Origin: Phycisphaerales bacterium
Lineage (GTDB): Bacteria; Planctomycetota; Phycisphaerae; Phycisphaerales; SM1A02
Direction of reading: 5' to 3'
NCBI GenBank assembly: GCA_007135295.1
Contig: SLJD01000279.1
Location: 1 to 5,228 of the forward strand
DNA length: 5,228 nt
Shown here: one piece after another, positions 1 through 5,228 of the stretch
Layout of the letters: each line of letters starts with the position of its first letter
How positions within the stretch are numbered: the stretch's first letter is position 1
The notes under the pieces: generated by a model
The model's input: only the letters and a program-made list of their open reading frames with translations
Database searches by the model: none
Told to the model about the DNA's origin: nothing
Translations under genes and position numbers: made by a program

Positions 1-510
1 ACCGCTGCCGGGCGGGCCGGCGTGGACGTATCCCCCTTCGGCGGCAAGAGGTCGAAGGATGGGCTCGACCCGGTCGACCGCCTCAGGCTGCCCGCCGACC
101 ATGAAGCACGCCCCACGCTGAATCCCTTCCACACCGCCGCTCGTGCCGACATCGACGAAGTAAATGCCGCGCTCATTCAACCGGTCATGGCGGCGGATGG
201 AATCGCCCCAGTACGAGTTGCCGCCATCGACGATTACGTCCCCGGCGTCGAGCACATCAACGAGTTGGCCGATGAGGTCGTCGATCACCGGACCGGCCGG
301 GACGTAGAGCATGATGACACGCGGCGGTGCGAGCCGCTCACGGAAGCCGGACGGGTCATCGACCACCTCGACGCCGGCGTCTTTCACATTGTCGTCGACG
401 TCACTTCTCGTTGTGCCGACGACATGAAATCCGTCACGGGCGGCCCGGCTGGCCAGTCCCCCTCCCATGCGCCCGAGCCCGACGACTCCGAAAGCATCCG
501 GTGCGACCAT
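1..510 (-). CDS. gnd: 6-phosphogluconate dehydrogenase, short YqeC/GntZ-like type (C-terminus beyond left edge)
   Basis: The visible 170 N-terminal residues form the Rossmann domain of a 6-phosphogluconate dehydrogenase, the cytoplasmic enzyme that oxidatively decarboxylates 6-phosphogluconate to ribulose 5-phosphate. Seen in sequence: the dinucleotide-binding GLGRMG at residues 11-16, the substrate-loop DGGNSYW at 95-101, VGTSGG at 121-126 followed by an MVGG strand at 137-140, and GPPGSG at the cut edge where the family has its conserved GxGH segment. The GTSGGVxG form fits the shorter YqeC/GntZ-like branch rather than classical E. coli Gnd. The start is the ATG at 510, chosen because GAGGGAG lies 9 bases upstream; in-frame TTG and CTG codons just upstream lack such a site. 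The residues after the second beta strand read GTTRS, with no acidic residue there. It lies 129 bases downstream of the HEAT-like gene on the same strand. The family call is firm. The catalytic helical domain is not visible, so a related beta-hydroxyacid dehydrogenase is a remote alternative. Confidence 0.9.
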   Translation of the reverse strand, partial: MVAPDAFGVVGLGRMGGGLASRAARDGFHVVGTTRSDVDDNVKDAGVEVVDDPSGFRERLAPPRVIMLYVPAGPVIDDLIGQLVDVLDAGDVIVDGGNSYWGDSIRRHDRLNERGIYFVDVGTSGGVEGIQRGACFMVGGQPEAVDRVEPILRPLAAEGGYVHAGPPGSG

Positions 511-519
511 GGCGTCCAA

Positions 520-526
520 CTCCCTC
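520..526 (-). promoter_or_regulatory. Ribosome binding site of the 6-phosphogluconate dehydrogenase gene
   Basis: GAGGGAG on the minus strand ends 9 bases before the ATG at 510. It decides this start over the upstream in-frame TTG and CTG codons. Confidence 0.7.
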
Positions 527-550
527 TTCAGCCCGGACCGGAAGCGAGTG

Positions 551-577
551 CGGTTGCGACATACAGCCCGGCAACCG
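551..577 (-). repeat. Inverted repeat between HEAT-like gene and gnd
   Basis: A perfect 7-base inverted repeat, CGGTTGC at 551-557 and GCAACCG at 571-577, with a 13-base loop. It is the only clear hairpin in the 129-base gap between the HEAT-like gene stop (640) and the gnd start (510), and it ends about 25 bases before the gnd ribosome binding site. There is no T-run after it in either direction, so a Rho-independent terminator is not supported. It could be a leader hairpin, an operator, or chance. Confidence 0.3.
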
Positions 578-639
578 GAGGCACAGGCCCGCCCAGATGG
601 CCCATGTTCGGTTTTCCGGAACGAAGGTGGCGCCAGTCA

Positions 640-1635
640 TCAGCCGCTGCGACGGCGGCCCGCCTGACGATTCATGTGCGGCACGTAAGTCTCGTTGTAC
701 CACTCGTACCATTGCCACATATCGAAGCCCAGCCCGCGGGTGGATTCGCCAATCGCATCCGACGCGAGGCGGACGAGGGTGTTGTGCACATCCATGCGAT
801 AGGTGATCTCAACGCCATCCCGCTCCCGCGTGACGACACCGGTTGTCCGGGTGCCGGGAACGAGGTTGAAGTCCCCGGCGTCACTCTGCGTAATCCACGA
901 GAGGTTGCGGACCGGGATAAGGTCCGAACCCACGTAATACCACTCGATCTCGCCTTCAGCGGGACGGCTCCGGCTCGAGCGGAACGCGACCTGGTTGAGC
1001 ATGAGCAGCGGGATCGCTTCGGTGACATTGAGCATGCCCGCCAGCCGGCCGGCCTGATTGACCACGTGATGATCGGTCCGGCGGAGCGCTGTATCGAACT
1101 CGCGAAGCACGGCGTTCGAGACGGGCTGTTCCAGACGCTGCATGACCGCGTGATGCAGCCGCTGGGCGTCGCGCGTGCGAGTCTGCCCGGCGACCTGGTG
1201 AATGCCGATCCAGACGAGCGCGGCCTGCCCCTCATCCCCTTGGCCGGCGAGGTGGTCGAAGACCGCTTTGAGCACCTCGTCACTTTCGTCAGCGAGCACC
1301 TCGAACATGGGCCGGAACGCGGCGGGGTCCGTCAGGTCACGGAGTTCTTCCATGCCTTTCCGGCGGATTTCCGGGTTCCGCATGCGATGAAAGTGCTCGC
1401 GGCGGATCTGTTCAATGTGCTGCCGATGCTGCGCTTCACGGTGGCGTCGCTGCTCTAGGGATTCGTCCACCGCGGTTCGATCGTAGATCGGCGGCACCGG
1501 CCCTTCCTCGGGCAGCGGCTTGAAAGGCCCGTCGCTCCCGCCGGGTTCAATGTCGGCTCTCGCCGCCCCGGCCAGCATCACAGCGCAGGTGATGATTGCG
1601 AGAATCTTGGCGTTCAGGCCGGGTCGAATGGTCAT
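640..1635 (-). CDS. Secreted HEAT-like repeat protein with Trp-rich C-terminal motif, function unknown
   Basis: A 331-residue exported protein whose exact family I do not recognise. Residues 1-27 look like a Sec signal peptide: Arg4 and Lys10, a hydrophobic core at about 11-23, and an ARA cleavage motif at 25-27 before Asp28. A Pro/Gly-rich linker follows (30-50), then a very charged Arg/His/Glu helix (about 55-95). Residues 86-215 are helical pairs of HEAT/armadillo style, for example NPEIRRKGMEELRDL followed by AAFRPMFEVLADESDEVLKA. A predicted strand-rich part (about 228-285) and a closing aromatic block, GFDMWQWYEWYN at 303-314, complete it. HEAT-like scaffolds usually bind proteins; no catalytic motif is seen. 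The ATG at 1635 is supported by GGAG 8 bases upstream and by the signal peptide starting there. It lies between the SPOR lipoprotein gene and gnd, all on one strand, so an envelope or periplasmic role is plausible but unproven. That it is a real gene is nearly certain; its function is unknown. Confidence 0.85.
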   Translation of the reverse strand: MTIRPGLNAKILAIITCAVMLAGAARADIEPGGSDGPFKPLPEEGPVPPIYDRTAVDESLEQRRHREAQHRQHIEQIRREHFHRMRNPEIRRKGMEELRDLTDPAAFRPMFEVLADESDEVLKAVFDHLAGQGDEGQAALVWIGIHQVAGQTRTRDAQRLHHAVMQRLEQPVSNAVLREFDTALRRTDHHVVNQAGRLAGMLNVTEAIPLLMLNQVAFRSSRSRPAEGEIEWYYVGSDLIPVRNLSWITQSDAGDFNLVPGTRTTGVVTRERDGVEITYRMDVHNTLVRLASDAIGESTRGLGFDMWQWYEWYNETYVPHMNRQAGRRRSG

Positions 1636-1657
1636 GTCCGGATCTCCGTCTCCGATG

Positions 1658-1682
1658 GGCGCTGCACCAAGTGTAGGGCGCC
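1658..1682 (-). repeat. Bulged hairpin in the leader of the HEAT-like gene
   Basis: An inverted repeat pairs GGCGC (1658-1662) with GCGCC (1678-1682) and TGCAC (1663-1667) with GTGTA (1671-1675, one G-T pair), leaving a 3-base loop and a 2-base bulge: ten pairs in all. It is 87 bases downstream of the lipoprotein stop and about 10 bases upstream of the GGAG that serves the HEAT-like gene. It lacks a T-run. It could be an imperfect terminator or processing site between the genes, or a leader structure affecting translation of the HEAT-like gene. Confidence 0.45.
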
Positions 1683-1769
1683 TTGGACCGGGAGAGTTGG
1701 CACATGGCCACCCTGCGCCGATCCCATCAGCGGACGGAAGGAACCTGTTTCGACGCGGTGGCGGTCGAC

Positions 1770-2552
1770 TTACGACGACGAGTTCGTCACCGAGGTGACC
1801 ACAAGGTCCAGCCGACCGATCTGGCGACGGGCAGATGTGGCGTCCTGACGGTTGTCAAACCGGCCGATCTGCACGACGTACACCATTCGGCCGCGGCTGT
1901 CGACCTGCTCGACCAGTCGGACCGGGCCGTGGCCGGTCTGCCGGGCGATCTTCCGCGCTCGTCGCAGGGCGTCCTCGGCGTTATCAGCATCGTTGTAGAC
2001 CCCGACCTGAAGCGCGAAGTGATTCGAATGCCACTGGTTCTCGGACTGGTCGGTGCCTCGGGCACGCCAGACCAGCACGCGATCGGGATCCTCCGGGTCG
2101 TACCCCGCTTCGCGGGCAAGACGAAGGGCTTCGCGGGCTTCCTCGCCGCTGAGCAGTTCGGCTGCCTCGGCGAAGAACCGGCCGGCATCACGCTGGCGAT
2201 CGCGCTGCAAATGGACCATGCCGAGCGATGCGCGGGCCTGCCCGGCCAGTTGCCGGTCGTGCGAACGGGCAGCGATGGACAGTCGCAACTCGGCTTCGTC
2301 AAGATCGTCATTCTGCAGGGCACTAAGGCCGGCGACGTAGGCGGCCTGATCGCGATCCGTACCGCGTGCGTCCCGCCAGACCCGCATCGCCCGACGGTGG
2401 GCCATGCTGTAGTGCCCGGCCTCATAATCGCCGAGGGCCTCTTCGAGCCCATTGCTGCTCGCCGGCACGGTCTGGCATCCGCCGGCGGTGCCGAGAGCTG
2501 TCAGGACCAGACCGAGGACGATTGCTGCCGGTACGCTGTAAATTCGGATCAT
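1770..2552 (-). CDS. SPOR-domain lipoprotein with TPR-like repeats
   Basis: A 260-residue envelope lipoprotein. Residues 1-25 are a lipoprotein signal (Arg3, hydrophobic 7-22) ending in TAGGC, with Cys26 as the lipidated residue; Ala at -3 is less usual than Leu but acceptable. Gln at +2 rather than Asp suggests outer-membrane sorting. Residues about 38-150 are alternating helices of TPR/Sel1 style (GDYEAGHYSMAHRRAMRVW; ASLGMVHLQRDRQRDAGRFF). Residues about 177-255 fit a SPOR domain: FALQVGVYNDADNAEDALRRA, then MVYVVQIGRFDNRQDA in the second half. SPOR domains generally bind denuded peptidoglycan glycans, often at division septa, so a role in cell-wall or division-site biology is inferred. 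The start is the ATG at 2552 with AGGTGAG ending 3 bases before it; an in-frame TTG 15 bases upstream is less likely because it lies before that site. It diverges from the acyl-CoA synthetase gene and is followed at 134 bases by the HEAT-like gene. Confidence 0.88.
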   Translation of the reverse strand: MIRIYSVPAAIVLGLVLTALGTAGGCQTVPASSNGLEEALGDYEAGHYSMAHRRAMRVWRDARGTDRDQAAYVAGLSALQNDDLDEAELRLSIAARSHDRQLAGQARASLGMVHLQRDRQRDAGRFFAEAAELLSGEEAREALRLAREAGYDPEDPDRVLVWRARGTDQSENQWHSNHFALQVGVYNDADNAEDALRRARKIARQTGHGPVRLVEQVDSRGRMVYVVQIGRFDNRQDATSARRQIGRLDLVVTSVTNSSS

Positions 2553-2555
2553 TGT

Positions 2556-2562
2556 CTCACCT
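2556..2562 (-). promoter_or_regulatory. Ribosome binding site of the SPOR lipoprotein gene
   Basis: AGGTGAG on the minus strand lies 3 bases before the ATG at 2552 (the AGGTG core is 5 bases away). It selects this ATG over the TTG at 2567, which lies upstream of the site. Confidence 0.75.
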
Positions 2563-2613
2563 GTCAAATCATCGATCCCCGCGGCGACGCGGTACGCTAC
2601 CCTATCGGTCGGA

Positions 2614-2629
2614 GGCGAGTGTCCTCGCC
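2614..2629. repeat. 6-base perfect inverted repeat in the divergent intergenic region
   Basis: GGCGAG (2614-2619) and CTCGCC (2624-2629) flank a 4-base loop TGTC. It lies 39 bases upstream of the acyl-CoA synthetase ATG. It could be a leader hairpin of that mRNA or a small operator; no T-run follows, so it is not a typical terminator. Confidence 0.35.
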
Positions 2630-2668
2630 AGTTTCGATCCTGACCCCAAACGAGAAGCAGACCGGACC

Positions 2669-4249
2669 ATGCGTACGCTCAAGCCGATCCTCCGCCGCCT
2701 GCTGACACGTCCCTTCCGCACCGTCTGTGTTGATGACCAGCGGCAGTGGAAGGCCATCACGATGTATATCGGCGCGCTGCACCTGGCACGTGAGATCGAA
2801 CAGCGCACTGATCAACAGCACGTCGGGGTCATGCTGCCGACGTCCGGCATGTTCCCGATGGCGATGATCGCCACCTGGATGCTTGGCCGGACGCTGGTCC
2901 CGCTGAATTATCTGCTCAAGCCCGATGAACTCGGGTACGTCATCCGCGATGCGGAACTCGACCTGTGCATCACGGTCCAGCCGATGCTCGACATGTTCGG
3001 CCGCATGCCCGAGGGCGTGCACGAACTCCGGCTCGAGGACATGTCCACGAAGGGCTTTCCGCCGCTGCGATTATCGGCCACGCGGGATGACGATCATGTC
3101 GCGGTGCTGCTTTACACCTCCGGCACATCCGGCAAGCCGAAGGGCGTCATGCTGACCGCGGCGAACCTCGCGACTAACGTCGAGCAGTGCCGGCAGTGGG
3201 CGAAGTTCACCGACCGGGACGTGATACTCGGCGTGCTGCCGCAGTTTCACTCATTCGGACTGACGGTCCTGACGCTGCTTCCGATGATGATCGGCTGCAA
3301 GGTCGTATACACCGCCCGCTTCATGCCGCGCAAGATTCTTGACCTGATGGCGGAGCACCGGCCGACGGCATTCATCGGCATCCCGTCAATGTACAACGCG
3401 CTGCTGAGCGCCAAGAGCGCCAAGGCCGATCATTTCTCTTCGCTGCGGTACATCGTTTCCGGCGGCGAACCGCTGCCGGATGCGGTCGCCTCAGGGTTCA
3501 AGGAGCGCTTTAACGCCACGATCAACGAGGGCTATGGCCTGACGGAAACCGGCCCGGTGTCGAACTGGTGCCGGCCGGATGAACACCGCCCGCATACGGT
3601 CGGCAAGCCGCTGCCACAGGTCGAGGAGAAGATCGTCGATGGCAACGACCAGCGGCTCGGCCCGAATGAGGACGGGGAGATCCGCATCAAGGGTCCGAAT
3701 GTCATGAAGGGGTATTACAAGCTGCCGGAACTGACAGCGGAATCGTTCGACAAGGAAGGGTACTACCGGACCGGCGACATGGGCCACTTCGATGAAGAGG
3801 GCTTCCTTTACATCACCGGACGGATCAAAGAGATGCTCATCATCGGGGGTGAGAACGTCTTCCCGCGCGAGATCGAGGAAGTACTGAACAAGCACCCCGC
3901 CGTTCATGCCTCGGCAGTCATCGGCATGCACGATGAGTCACGAGGCGAACTGCCGCTGGCATTCGTCGAACTTGAGGAAGGTTTTGAATTTGACCCGGCC
4001 GGCATCCGCGCTCACTGTCGCGAGCACCTCGCACGGTACAAGGTTCCCAAGGAAATTCGGCTTGTCGAGGAACTTCCGCGGAATCCGACGGGCAAGATCA
4101 TGCGTCGTGAGCTGTCGCCGGATACGCCATGCGCTTCGACCGGCGCTCCGCGTGAGAAGGCGCAGGCTGAGTCATCCGAGGACGCCTCTGCGGCCGACGC
4201 CTCGCAACAGGCTGAACAGGCGAGCGGTCAGCACAATCCCGGCGAGTGA
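2669..4249 (+). CDS. AMP-forming acyl-CoA synthetase (fatty acid-CoA ligase-like)
   Basis: A 526-residue ANL-superfamily adenylating enzyme. It most likely activates a carboxylic acid, probably a fatty acid, with ATP to an acyl-adenylate and then transfers the acyl group to CoA. Motifs in order: P-loop YTSGTSGKPKG at 149-159; QFHSFG at 192-197; SGGEPLP at 264-270; GYGLTET at 288-294 with Glu293 expected to coordinate Mg; YRTGD at 366-370 with Asp370 expected to hold the ribose; hinge region GRIKEMLIIGGENVFPREIE at 384-403; and NPTGKIMRREL at 472-482 with the catalytic Lys476. All core residues are present, so it should be active. Residues 483-526 form an extra Ala/Glu/Ser/Gln-rich tail, probably disordered. 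The ATG at 2669 is the first plausible start in frame; its ribosome binding site is weak (GAGAAG 11 bases upstream). It diverges from the SPOR lipoprotein gene and converges with nuoC. The exact acid substrate, or transfer to acyl carrier protein instead of CoA, cannot be told from sequence alone. Confidence 0.92.
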   Translation: MRTLKPILRRLLTRPFRTVCVDDQRQWKAITMYIGALHLAREIEQRTDQQHVGVMLPTSGMFPMAMIATWMLGRTLVPLNYLLKPDELGYVIRDAELDLCITVQPMLDMFGRMPEGVHELRLEDMSTKGFPPLRLSATRDDDHVAVLLYTSGTSGKPKGVMLTAANLATNVEQCRQWAKFTDRDVILGVLPQFHSFGLTVLTLLPMMIGCKVVYTARFMPRKILDLMAEHRPTAFIGIPSMYNALLSAKSAKADHFSSLRYIVSGGEPLPDAVASGFKERFNATINEGYGLTETGPVSNWCRPDEHRPHTVGKPLPQVEEKIVDGNDQRLGPNEDGEIRIKGPNVMKGYYKLPELTAESFDKEGYYRTGDMGHFDEEGFLYITGRIKEMLIIGGENVFPREIEEVLNKHPAVHASAVIGMHDESRGELPLAFVELEEGFEFDPAGIRAHCREHLARYKVPKEIRLVEELPRNPTGKIMRRELSPDTPCASTGAPREKAQAESSEDASAADASQQAEQASGQHNPGE

Positions 4250-4329
4250 GGACCAGCCAGCCGTCTTCATCGTCGACAACCGCTGGATTGAAATGTTGAA
4301 GGCCCCGGGGTTCGTGGCAACCGGCGTCT

Positions 4330-4911
4330 CTAGGCGTCGTCGCGTTCAATCACACGGTACATTTCGCGCTCCCCGCGGCCGCGAAGCGGGTAATCCTTGC
4401 GGAGCGGGTGGGCGGGATAGTCCTTCCACAGCAGAATCCGCCGCAGGTCCGGGTGGTTGTTGAAGCGGATGCCGTACATGTCGAAGACTTCGCGTTCCGG
4501 CCACTCGGCGCCGGGCCAGATGTCCGTGATGGAGTCGACCCGCAAGCCGGGATCGTCAGCTGTGCCACTTGTGTCCATCGTGGGGTCGAGGTAGACCTTT
4601 ACGGTCAGCCGGCGGTCGTGTCGGTGGCTGAGCAGCAGGTAGACCACAGCGAAGCGACCGATCGACTCCGCCGGGTAGTCCAGGTAATCCACCGCGGTCA
4701 CATCACTGAGAAAGTTGTACTCGCATTGCGGGTCATCGCGCAGGAACCGCATGATACGATGCAGGTCATCGGGCTCGACAATCAATGTCGTCTGCCCGCG
4801 AAACTCCGTTGCCCGTAGACGGGCGTCGGGGAACGCTTCCCGGACCACGGGGAGCGTGGGATGATCGAGATTCGGGCTGTGTTGCGAGGCACTCTCAATA
4901 GTCTCAGGCAT
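4330..4911 (-). CDS. nuoC: NADH-quinone oxidoreductase subunit C (complex I 30 kDa subunit)
   Basis: A 193-residue NuoC, part of the hydrophilic arm of respiratory complex I, where it packs against NuoD and NuoB on the cytoplasmic side of the membrane. The complex passes electrons from NADH to quinone and pumps protons. The 30 kDa signature is clear at 139-161 (EREVFDMYGIRF, then HPDLRRILL), followed by DYPAHPLRKDYPL at 164-176. The N-terminal part, EFRGQTTLIVEPDDL at 36-50 and YNFLSDVTAVDYLDYP at 65-80, also matches the family. There is no NuoD domain, so this is not the fused NuoCD of E. coli. The ATG at 4911 has only a weak upstream purine site (GAAAGAAG about 15 bases away). A GTG at 4989 would add 26 residues of basic sequence outside the conserved domain and has no ribosome site, so the ATG is preferred. 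It is flanked by msrB upstream and a convergent gene downstream, so nuoB and nuoD are not its immediate neighbours. Confidence 0.95.
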   Translation of the reverse strand: MPETIESASQHSPNLDHPTLPVVREAFPDARLRATEFRGQTTLIVEPDDLHRIMRFLRDDPQCEYNFLSDVTAVDYLDYPAESIGRFAVVYLLLSHRHDRRLTVKVYLDPTMDTSGTADDPGLRVDSITDIWPGAEWPEREVFDMYGIRFNNHPDLRRILLWKDYPAHPLRKDYPLRGRGEREMYRVIERDDA

Positions 4912-5033
4912 TGGCGTACTCGAATCGCTTCTTTCAGACGAAGGGCGGTGACGTTTCCATTCCTTCCGGTGGCCGTGATCGCGGCACACGGCGTGGTGAC
5001 CGCTCGTGCCGGGGGCCTCAAACCGGAATGCGT

Positions 5034-5062
5034 AGTGTATTCGAACGCGGCCGGCCCGTCAG
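5034..5062 (-). promoter_or_regulatory. Possible sigma70-type promoter for nuoC
   Basis: On the minus strand CTGACG (5062-5057, 4 of 6 matches to TTGACA) and TACACT (5039-5034, 4 of 6 to TATAAT) are spaced by exactly 17 bases. Transcription would begin near 5027, about 115 bases before the nuoC ATG. The -35 box sits across the loop of the hairpin at 5048-5069. The match is moderate and the sequence is GC-rich, so chance is quite possible. Confidence 0.25.
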
Positions 5063-5069
5063 CCGGCCG
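5048..5069 (-). terminator. GC-rich hairpin after msrB, possible terminator
   Basis: A perfect 8-base inverted repeat, CGGCCGGC (5048-5055) and GCCGGCCG (5062-5069), with a 6-base loop. On the minus strand it begins 29 bases after the msrB stop codon, where a terminator is expected. All stem pairs are G-C, so it should be very stable. The T-run of a classical Rho-independent terminator is absent (CGTTCGAATAC follows), so it may only pause transcription or protect the mRNA end. Confidence 0.5.
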
Positions 5070-5098
5070 GGACCGGCGGCACGGACCTCGAAACATGG

Positions 5099-5228
5099 TC
5101 AGGCGTCGATGGCCCGCTCTTCGAACCGGAGAGCCACGGAGTTCAGGCAGTATCGCCGCCCGGTCGGGGGAGGGCCGTCGGGAAAGACATGGCCGAGGTG
5201 AGCACCGCACCGGACGCAGGCGATCTCA
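5099..5228 (-). CDS. msrB: Peptide-methionine (R)-S-oxide reductase, C-terminal part (5' end beyond right edge)
   Basis: The last 42 codons of MsrB, which reduces the R-epimer of methionine sulfoxide in proteins with thioredoxin as electron donor. Seen: CVRCGAHLGHVFPDGPPPTG, then RYCLNS and VALRF before the TGA stop. CxxC is one of the two Cys pairs that usually bind a structural zinc in this family, and the Cys of RYCLNS is the expected catalytic nucleophile. The His of HLGHVF and the PTG segment are also conserved. The other zinc pair and any resolving Cys would lie beyond the window. The normal position of the stop after the conserved core shows an intact C-terminus, with no C-terminal MsrA fusion. 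An N-terminal MsrA or other fusion cannot be excluded. It lies 187 bases upstream of nuoC on the same strand. Confidence 0.93.
   Translation of the reverse strand, partial: EIACVRCGAHLGHVFPDGPPPTGRRYCLNSVALRFEERAIDA

Larger units (their letters stand above)
2553..2668. promoter_or_regulatory. Divergent intergenic region, shared start signals
   Basis: These 116 bases separate two genes transcribed away from each other, so promoters for both the SPOR lipoprotein (minus) and the acyl-CoA synthetase (plus) are expected here or just inside the genes. I see no good -35/-10 pair in either direction. It holds two short perfect inverted repeats: CCGCG/CGCGG at 2579-2592 with loop GCGA, and GGCGAG/CTCGCC at 2614-2629 with loop TGTC. 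The call rests on gene orientation, not on recognised promoter boxes. Confidence 0.5.

Noticed and set aside
22..1458. A 478-codon open frame on the plus strand across gnd and the HEAT-like gene
   Set aside because: It is antisense to two genes with clear protein signatures (a Rossmann domain and a signal peptide plus helical repeats), shows no family resemblance, and long shadow frames are expected in GC-rich DNA.
2562..2567. TTGACA on the minus strand, identical to a -35 consensus
   Set aside because: It lies 9 bases upstream of the lipoprotein ATG and overlaps the ribosome binding site by one base, so it cannot be the -35 box of that gene; a start downstream of it would remove the leader and ATG.
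2366..2668. Upstream extension of the acyl-CoA synthetase frame by 101 codons
   Set aside because: It overlaps the start of the lipoprotein gene on the other strand, is Arg/Pro/Ser-rich with no family match, and the enzyme's conserved length is met from the ATG at 2669.
1683..2705. A 340-codon plus-strand open frame opposite the SPOR lipoprotein gene
   Set aside because: The minus strand encodes a coherent lipoprotein signal, TPR-like helices and a SPOR domain with a good ribosome site; the plus frame has no recognisable motif.
4250..4329. Possible shared terminator between the convergent acyl-CoA synthetase and nuoC genes
   Set aside because: Only a 5-base CCAGC/GCTGG pair with a 20-base loop and a loopless CCCCGGGG were seen; neither has a T-run, so no terminator is called.
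4912..4989. Longer NuoC starting at the GTG at 4989
   Set aside because: The added 26 residues are basic and unlike the family, and no ribosome site precedes the GTG; the ATG at 4911 fits the usual NuoC length.

Overview
The window is about 5.2 kb of GC-rich, gene-dense bacterial chromosome. It holds six protein genes, two of them cut by the window edges. I see no rRNA, tRNA, CRISPR array, insertion sequence or phage gene. The outer-membrane-type lipoprotein with a SPOR domain, the complex I subunit and the Sec-exported HEAT-like protein point to a diderm (Gram-negative) bacterium. The exported HEAT-like protein, with a Trp-rich C-terminal block, looks like proteins common in Planctomycetes, perhaps class Phycisphaerae. 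That assignment is inference from style only and was not tested by a search.

Left part, minus strand, transcribed right to left: a TPR-like/SPOR lipoprotein gene (2552 to 1770), then a secreted HEAT-like protein gene (1635 to 640), then a 6-phosphogluconate dehydrogenase of the short YqeC/GntZ-like type (510 to beyond the left edge). The gaps of 134 and 129 bases each hold an inverted repeat. The three genes may be co-transcribed, but the gaps leave room for separate promoters.

Centre, plus strand: an AMP-forming acyl-CoA synthetase gene (2669 to 4249) diverges from the lipoprotein gene. The shared 116-base intergenic region contains two short perfect inverted repeats and must supply the start signals for both directions.

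Right part, minus strand: nuoC (4911 to 4330) converges on the acyl-CoA synthetase gene with an 80-base gap. Upstream of it is the 3' end of msrB (stop at 5099, 5' end beyond the right edge). The 187-base msrB-nuoC gap contains a strong GC-rich hairpin and a possible sigma70-type promoter for nuoC.

Functionally this is a mix of housekeeping genes: pentose phosphate or gluconate metabolism, fatty acid activation, respiration and repair of oxidised methionine, with two envelope or exported proteins of unknown role. I found no convincing new multi-gene system. The most notable points are the isolated nuoC, the uncharacterised exported HEAT-like protein, and the intergenic hairpins.
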